Source: Archilochus colubris (Eukaryota; Chordata; Aves; Apodiformes; Trochilidae). From it: a stretch of 64,000 nucleotides of DNA. This document shows, piece by piece, positions 59,844 through 64,000 of the stretch; the first letter of the stretch is position 1, and the number at the start of each line of letters is the position of its first letter. A program made the translations under genes and the position numbers. The stretch is taken from positions 25,669,505 to 25,733,504 of the forward strand of contig CM041115.1 in assembly GCA_023079485.1 (NCBI GenBank). Direction: 5' to 3'. Below the pieces are notes generated by a model. It had not been told where the DNA came from and searched no databases. It worked only from the letters and a program-made list of their open reading frames with translations.

Positions 59844-62800
59844 TTTTAAAAGAAGATAGACAAATTTTAGTCAAATTTTTGTTATGAGCAGAGTCTAAAG
59901 ACAGAAGTGTAACTAGGCTGCTAGAGAGATGTGTGAAGGGGATGGAGAATATGAACCTACGAGTGAGACAGTGATGTAAGTAGGTGTTTTGCAATTGTTT
60001 TCCCACTTTCTCATGACATTTAGACATCTATGTGACTTGAAAGCTGTGTAAAATCACTAAGTACTTGGAACTGATGCATCTATTGTTTTGTATTAGAATT
60101 CACAAAGCATTTAGCCCTTGCTTGTAGTTGGCACATCGAGTTGATCTGATCTGAATACTGCTTAATGATATGATCCTACAGGATAGCTGAATCTATGCAG
60201 CTATATCTTTATGAATATCCTTTTTGCACCTGTCATGATTCTCTTATGTTATTTTTTCAGTGACTCTTCTCTGCTCTTTATCCCCAGAATGTGGGCAGAA
60301 GCAGATGTTAATCTAAAAGTCCTGGGGCATACAAATCCCTGTGATCTATCTCTTACCAGTTAGCCTTTATCATTTTCAAGGTCAGTGCTACGACGGTCAT
60401 CATTTCAAATGAGCTGCAGCACGTGGACTCATATTTGACACTTTGCTGACAATCAGCTCCAGTTTTGCAAGCCAAGATGCTCTTGCAGAGGTTTTTGCAA
60501 AGCCACCAGGAGAGAAATGTTTACAGCTGCAGTGAGTAACAGTGAGGATGAGGGCACCAACCAGGTGCTTAGATCAATAATTTTGGATGATAGAGCCTTG
60601 GATGTTGAGCTGAGCCCACTTGACACTGCAGACCACAGCCAAATGGCAAGATGGTCACTGGACAACCAGGAACTCCTTTGCTGTCCAGGATGATTGGTTG
60701 GTATGATGTAATTTGGCTTACTTTAATAAGGTAAAATCATTGTCCTATTGCCTTCTACAATCTTAATCTAGAGTAACAGTCCAGATGATACTTAGTGTAA
60801 TCCATATTTTTCTCATTCAACCAGACTACAATATAATTCTGTTCCTCTTCATTGAAAACCGAAATTGTTTTCCAGAATAATTACAGATGAAAGATTACAT
60901 CTGGAGATAGTATCTTCAGCAAATCTGTGCTTAATGGCAGCATTAGCCAACTAAACTGACTCCAAAGTACCATATAGATTTTTTCTATATTCTATTTCCA
61001 GTTAAAATTCATATTTTGTCATATTCCTTCCCTGCAAAACACATTTGATATGAGTACAATAGATACAGCAATATCTCCAAGTTTGGGGGATTTTCCAAAA
61101 ACCTCCCTTGCCTATACAGTTCATACTTTGTAACAGTTTCATTGTTCAGGATACACAGTTGAGAAAAGGACATGCTGCGGGTATTAAGTGCCAGAAAGTC
61201 ATCAGATAAATCAAAAACTGGGGAAAGTTCATCCACCTCTACTTTGCCATTGCTAGTTTTTTCATGGGCTTTAAAGTACACTAAGGCATACTACTATACA
61301 ACCAATAGCTCTGTGCAAACTTTTGATAGTTTTTTTGCTCACATGAATACTCTTATTTGCTCATTTATGTAGGGGGTGCAAGACTACTAGAGGCATCTGT
61401 GTTCATAAAATTGTTGAGATGCTTTTTAGGGAAAAACCTCAGAGGTGTTGCCAGTTATTCACTGAACATGATGTATAAATACCATCTGGCTCTCAGTCTT
61501 ATCTATCCCACCATTAAATTTCCAAGCCTGTGGCTATCAGCATATATGAAAACTCTGAATCTTCAGATGACGTACAAGATACTGAGACCTTGCTAGTTTG
61601 GAATGGTGGGGAAAAATTATTATAGCTCTGTAAACAAATGATTAATCCAACAGGATGAAAAAACAAGCCTGACATTGAAATTATGGGAATGAAATAGAAA
61701 GCAGTGCAGAGAAGCAGATATCATTTAAAAAGTAAGGAGGGAAATAAAAAAGAAAATAAAAGCCAAAGGTTAAGTATATTCAGGTGATACAGCTCATGGA
61801 GCTCTGAGTCAACAGGGAAGAAGGTGCAGTTAAGTGTTTAACACTGTCTTGCACTCTCATCATGCCTAGATTTTCAAACTCCAAGTCACTCAATGTCTCA
61901 ATTATTCACAGTTTCTCTCTTCTGTATTTGTGCTTCTCCATGTGATATGTTAAGTGCCAAAATAGAAAACATCTATTTTTAACTTCCTCTACAGGTGTGC
62001 AACAAATGTTGCCTTTCTATTTTTGTGCAGTGTGTGTATTTCTTCTGAATGCAGTTCAAAAGCTGAAAAAAAAAGTCTTTACTTTTTTTTTTTTCCTATA
62101 ACCGTAACAAAGACAGGAATACATCTAAGGTTTTTTGTTCTGTACTTGGTCATGTTTCTCTGCCTATGGGTAATTATCACACTAAAATACATTTTACAGG
62201 TGAGGCTCATTTGATTCTAGTTGTTTAATGATATTTTTAATTTGAGGAACAGACCTTAAGTGATGTTTTTTGTATTTTTTTCCCTCTTCCAATGGAGATA
62301 ATTAAACCAGTCTGTATGATTCAGTAGTGCTTTGTGATACATCTACTTTGGAATTATATTGATTGGTTGACAGATTTATTGTTTGCATTGTATGAGGATT
62401 GTGAATCTACGTAAAGAAAGTTAAAATTTCAGCACTTTAGACTCTTTTTGCTTTGTGGATAAAATGCTAGAATTCTCTAAAAAAACCTCCATAACCTCCA
62501 ACTTAAATTTTTTGATACCTCAGATAATTACATATTCCCTTGATATTAATGATGCTGATGTAAAAATACTCATGTTCATATGCATGTAAAGCCTAAGGTT
62601 TTAAAGCTGTGAATATGGCTTTTCTTCTGTTGTACTGAAGAATGAAAGCCAGCCCTGGTTTTCATTACTTGCATTAACTACTACTTACATTAATTATTCA
62701 TTTTACTTCTAACTTCTTAAAATACTGACATAAGCTGCATGACAAAAGAAACAAAAAGTAGAGAATAGAAATAGTACATAATAATAACCCAAACAACCCC

Positions 62801-63429
62801 ATTTTTGAAATTGCATCATAAAGCCAGCACTCAGACCTGAAGTTCATGAGGATGAAAAGAAGTGTAAAAAGTCAGGGACCAAGAATTCCATATAGCTTTG
62901 CTTCTTTAATTTAGTGACATAGACTCCCATTCAGAAAAAAAAAAATTATCATTTAGGAAGAAGATACTCTTCCTGAGTCATTTAATATATTTCTGATCTA
63001 GGGAAATACTTTAGCAAACTTTTTGTTGTTATTTAAACCACAGTGACTATGGAGAGATGTGGCAAATACTTAAGATGATCAGCCATTTGGAGATGTTATG
63101 ATAATACATTTTATATAATTAATTTTAACATATATTTTTTATAACTTTCATGTTTCTTAATGTAAGATTATTTATAAATAATAATGGTGGTAGAAGTGGA
63201 AGTCAATTAGGGTGTTACAGGCAGCTTTCATTTCAAGAGCTTCCTGCTGCAACCTATGCAGCACAGTTTGCTCTTGGAGCACCGGACACTTCATAGTGCA
63301 GGGCAAGCTGTGGCCTTGCTATCCTTCTTCCATTTAAATGTAACTTGTTGATGCCTGTTAAACACAGCAATAACTAAAAATTACTTTGCTAGTGCTGACC
63401 CGTAAGAACTCCATTTTCTGTAAAGCTCT

Positions 63430-64000
63430 TCTGTCACCAGCAAAAAAGGTGTGGCCATCAGGAAAAGGAGTTGATTCTCCCCTTCTACTCCCCTCTCATG
63501 AGACCCCATTTGGATTACTGTGTCCAGTGCAGGTGCCCCCGACACATGAAGCAAGTGGAGCTGTTGGAGCAAGTCCAGAGGAGAGCCACAAAGGAGATCA
63601 GAGTGCTAGACTACCTCTCCTGTGAAGATAGATGGAGAAAACTGGGGTTGTTCAGTCTGGACGACATTCAGTTCTTCCTAATTGAAAAGTGATGAGAAAC
63701 TGGAAAAGGTTGCCCAGAGAAGTTGTGGATGTCTCATCCCTGAAAGTGTTCAACAAAACATTGGATGGGGAACAGGTTGCCCAGGGAGATGGTGGAGTTG
63801 CCATTCCTGGGCCTATGATTGAAACAGGTAGACGTGATGCTTCGGGAGATTAGTGGCTACAGTAGTGTGGGGGTGACTGTTGGACTGGTGATCTTGAAGG
63901 TCATTTCCAACCATGATGATTTTATGACTTTGAGTCATCTGGTCTAGTGTGAAGAGCCCTACCCATGCACAGGGGTTGGAACTAGACGAACTTTAGAACC
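63430..64000 (+). mobile_element. CR1 LINE, interrupted by another CR1 and cut by the window end
   Basis: It starts in the KKVWPSGKG and LLLPSHETPFGLLCPVQ part of ORF2 (frame 63386-63625). It continues VQRRATKEIRVLDYLSCEDRWRKLGLFSLD, then jumps forward at about 63670, deleting the KGGY-RLFSR block. It resumes with NWKRLPREVVDVSSLKVFNKTLDG. At 63770 it is interrupted by a second CR1 and picks up again at about 63927 with CTTTGAGTCATCTGGTCTAG, GGGTTGGAACTAGACG. The 3' tail lies beyond position 64000. Confidence 0.93.
63771..63926 (+). mobile_element. CR1 3' end nested in another CR1
   Basis: This is a 5'-truncated CR1 that begins with a second NRLPREMVELPFLG-like block (AACAGGTTGCCCAGGGAGATGG). 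It continues through ACTGTTGGACTGGTGATCTTGAAGGTCATTTCCAACC and ends with ATGATGATTTTATGAC. The host copy reads correctly across the gap (GGATGGGG | CTTTGAGTC), which shows the insertion is younger than the host copy. Confidence 0.85.

Larger units (their letters stand above)
56956..63429. other. AT-rich unique DNA with simple repeats
   Basis: This is the longest stretch here without a recognised retroelement. It has an A-rich run (57824-57857), an A/C-rich run (58195-58262), the (TAATA)n microsatellite (59681-59770) and a 90-codon minus-strand open frame at 61009-61281. No family could be assigned to any open frame. The words AATTAAAC near 58710 could be a polyadenylation signal by chance only. 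Confidence 0.45.

Noticed and set aside
1..64000. Search for CRISPR arrays, bacterial operons, phage modules or toxin systems
   Set aside because: No regularly spaced repeats, no ribosome-binding-site-led gene series and no long bacterial-type frames; the repeat content is that of a bird nuclear genome.

Overview
This 64 kb window looks like AT-rich avian nuclear DNA, from an intergenic stretch or a very long intron. The main evidence is the repeat content. At least sixteen fragments of the chicken-repeat-1 (CR1) non-LTR retrotransposon are scattered on both strands. Their 3' ends sit at the family's usual tail of short ATTCTATGA-like repeats, and nearly all are 5'-truncated. There are also several long terminal repeats (LTRs) of avian ERVL-like and LTR5-like endogenous retroviruses, of types I associate with passerines and other Neoaves. 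The family and clade names come from recall of repeat consensus sequences, not from a search. I see no convincing host protein-coding exon, tRNA, rRNA, CRISPR array, operon or bacterial feature. Almost all open frames here are chance frames or pieces of decayed retroelements.

Layout. 0-12.5 kb: unique AT-rich DNA with plus-strand CR1 fragments near 3.1-3.7, 5.7-6.0, 8.0-8.9 and 9.3-9.5 kb. 12.5-13.2 kb: a probable solo LTR. 16.2-17.9 kb: a 1.8 kb minus-strand CR1 with a decayed reverse transcriptase (RT). 18.8-20.55 kb: a plus-strand CR1 that keeps a piece of the endonuclease region and RT, with an internal deletion and a 43 bp tandem duplication. 20.9-21.9 kb: a GC-rich minus-strand solo LTR of about 1.04 kb with a near-perfect target duplication. 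24.5-24.9 kb: a 438 bp plus-strand solo LTR with a perfect GTTCC target duplication. 25.1-25.6 and 28.1-29.0 kb: further CR1. 30.1-30.6 and 34.4-34.7 kb: two LTR5-like copies in opposite orientation.

35.6-41.05 kb: a degraded minus-strand ERVL-like provirus. From high to low coordinate it holds an LTR, gag, protease, RT, RNase H and the start of integrase. It appears to be split between protease and RT by an LTR-like insertion on the opposite strand. 43.2-45.6 kb: the longest CR1 copy, minus strand, reaching back into the endonuclease. 48.3-49.3, 51.9-53.05, 56.5-56.95 and 63.4-64.0 kb: more CR1, with internal deletions, a head-to-head pair and one copy nested in another.

The parts do not work together as a system. 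The window is a layered record of retroelement insertion, deletion and nesting. The best individual observations are the two solo LTRs with target duplications, the interrupted ERVL-like provirus with an LTR edge of the wrong orientation at its truncated end, and the nested or rearranged CR1 copies. I did not find a novel functional system.
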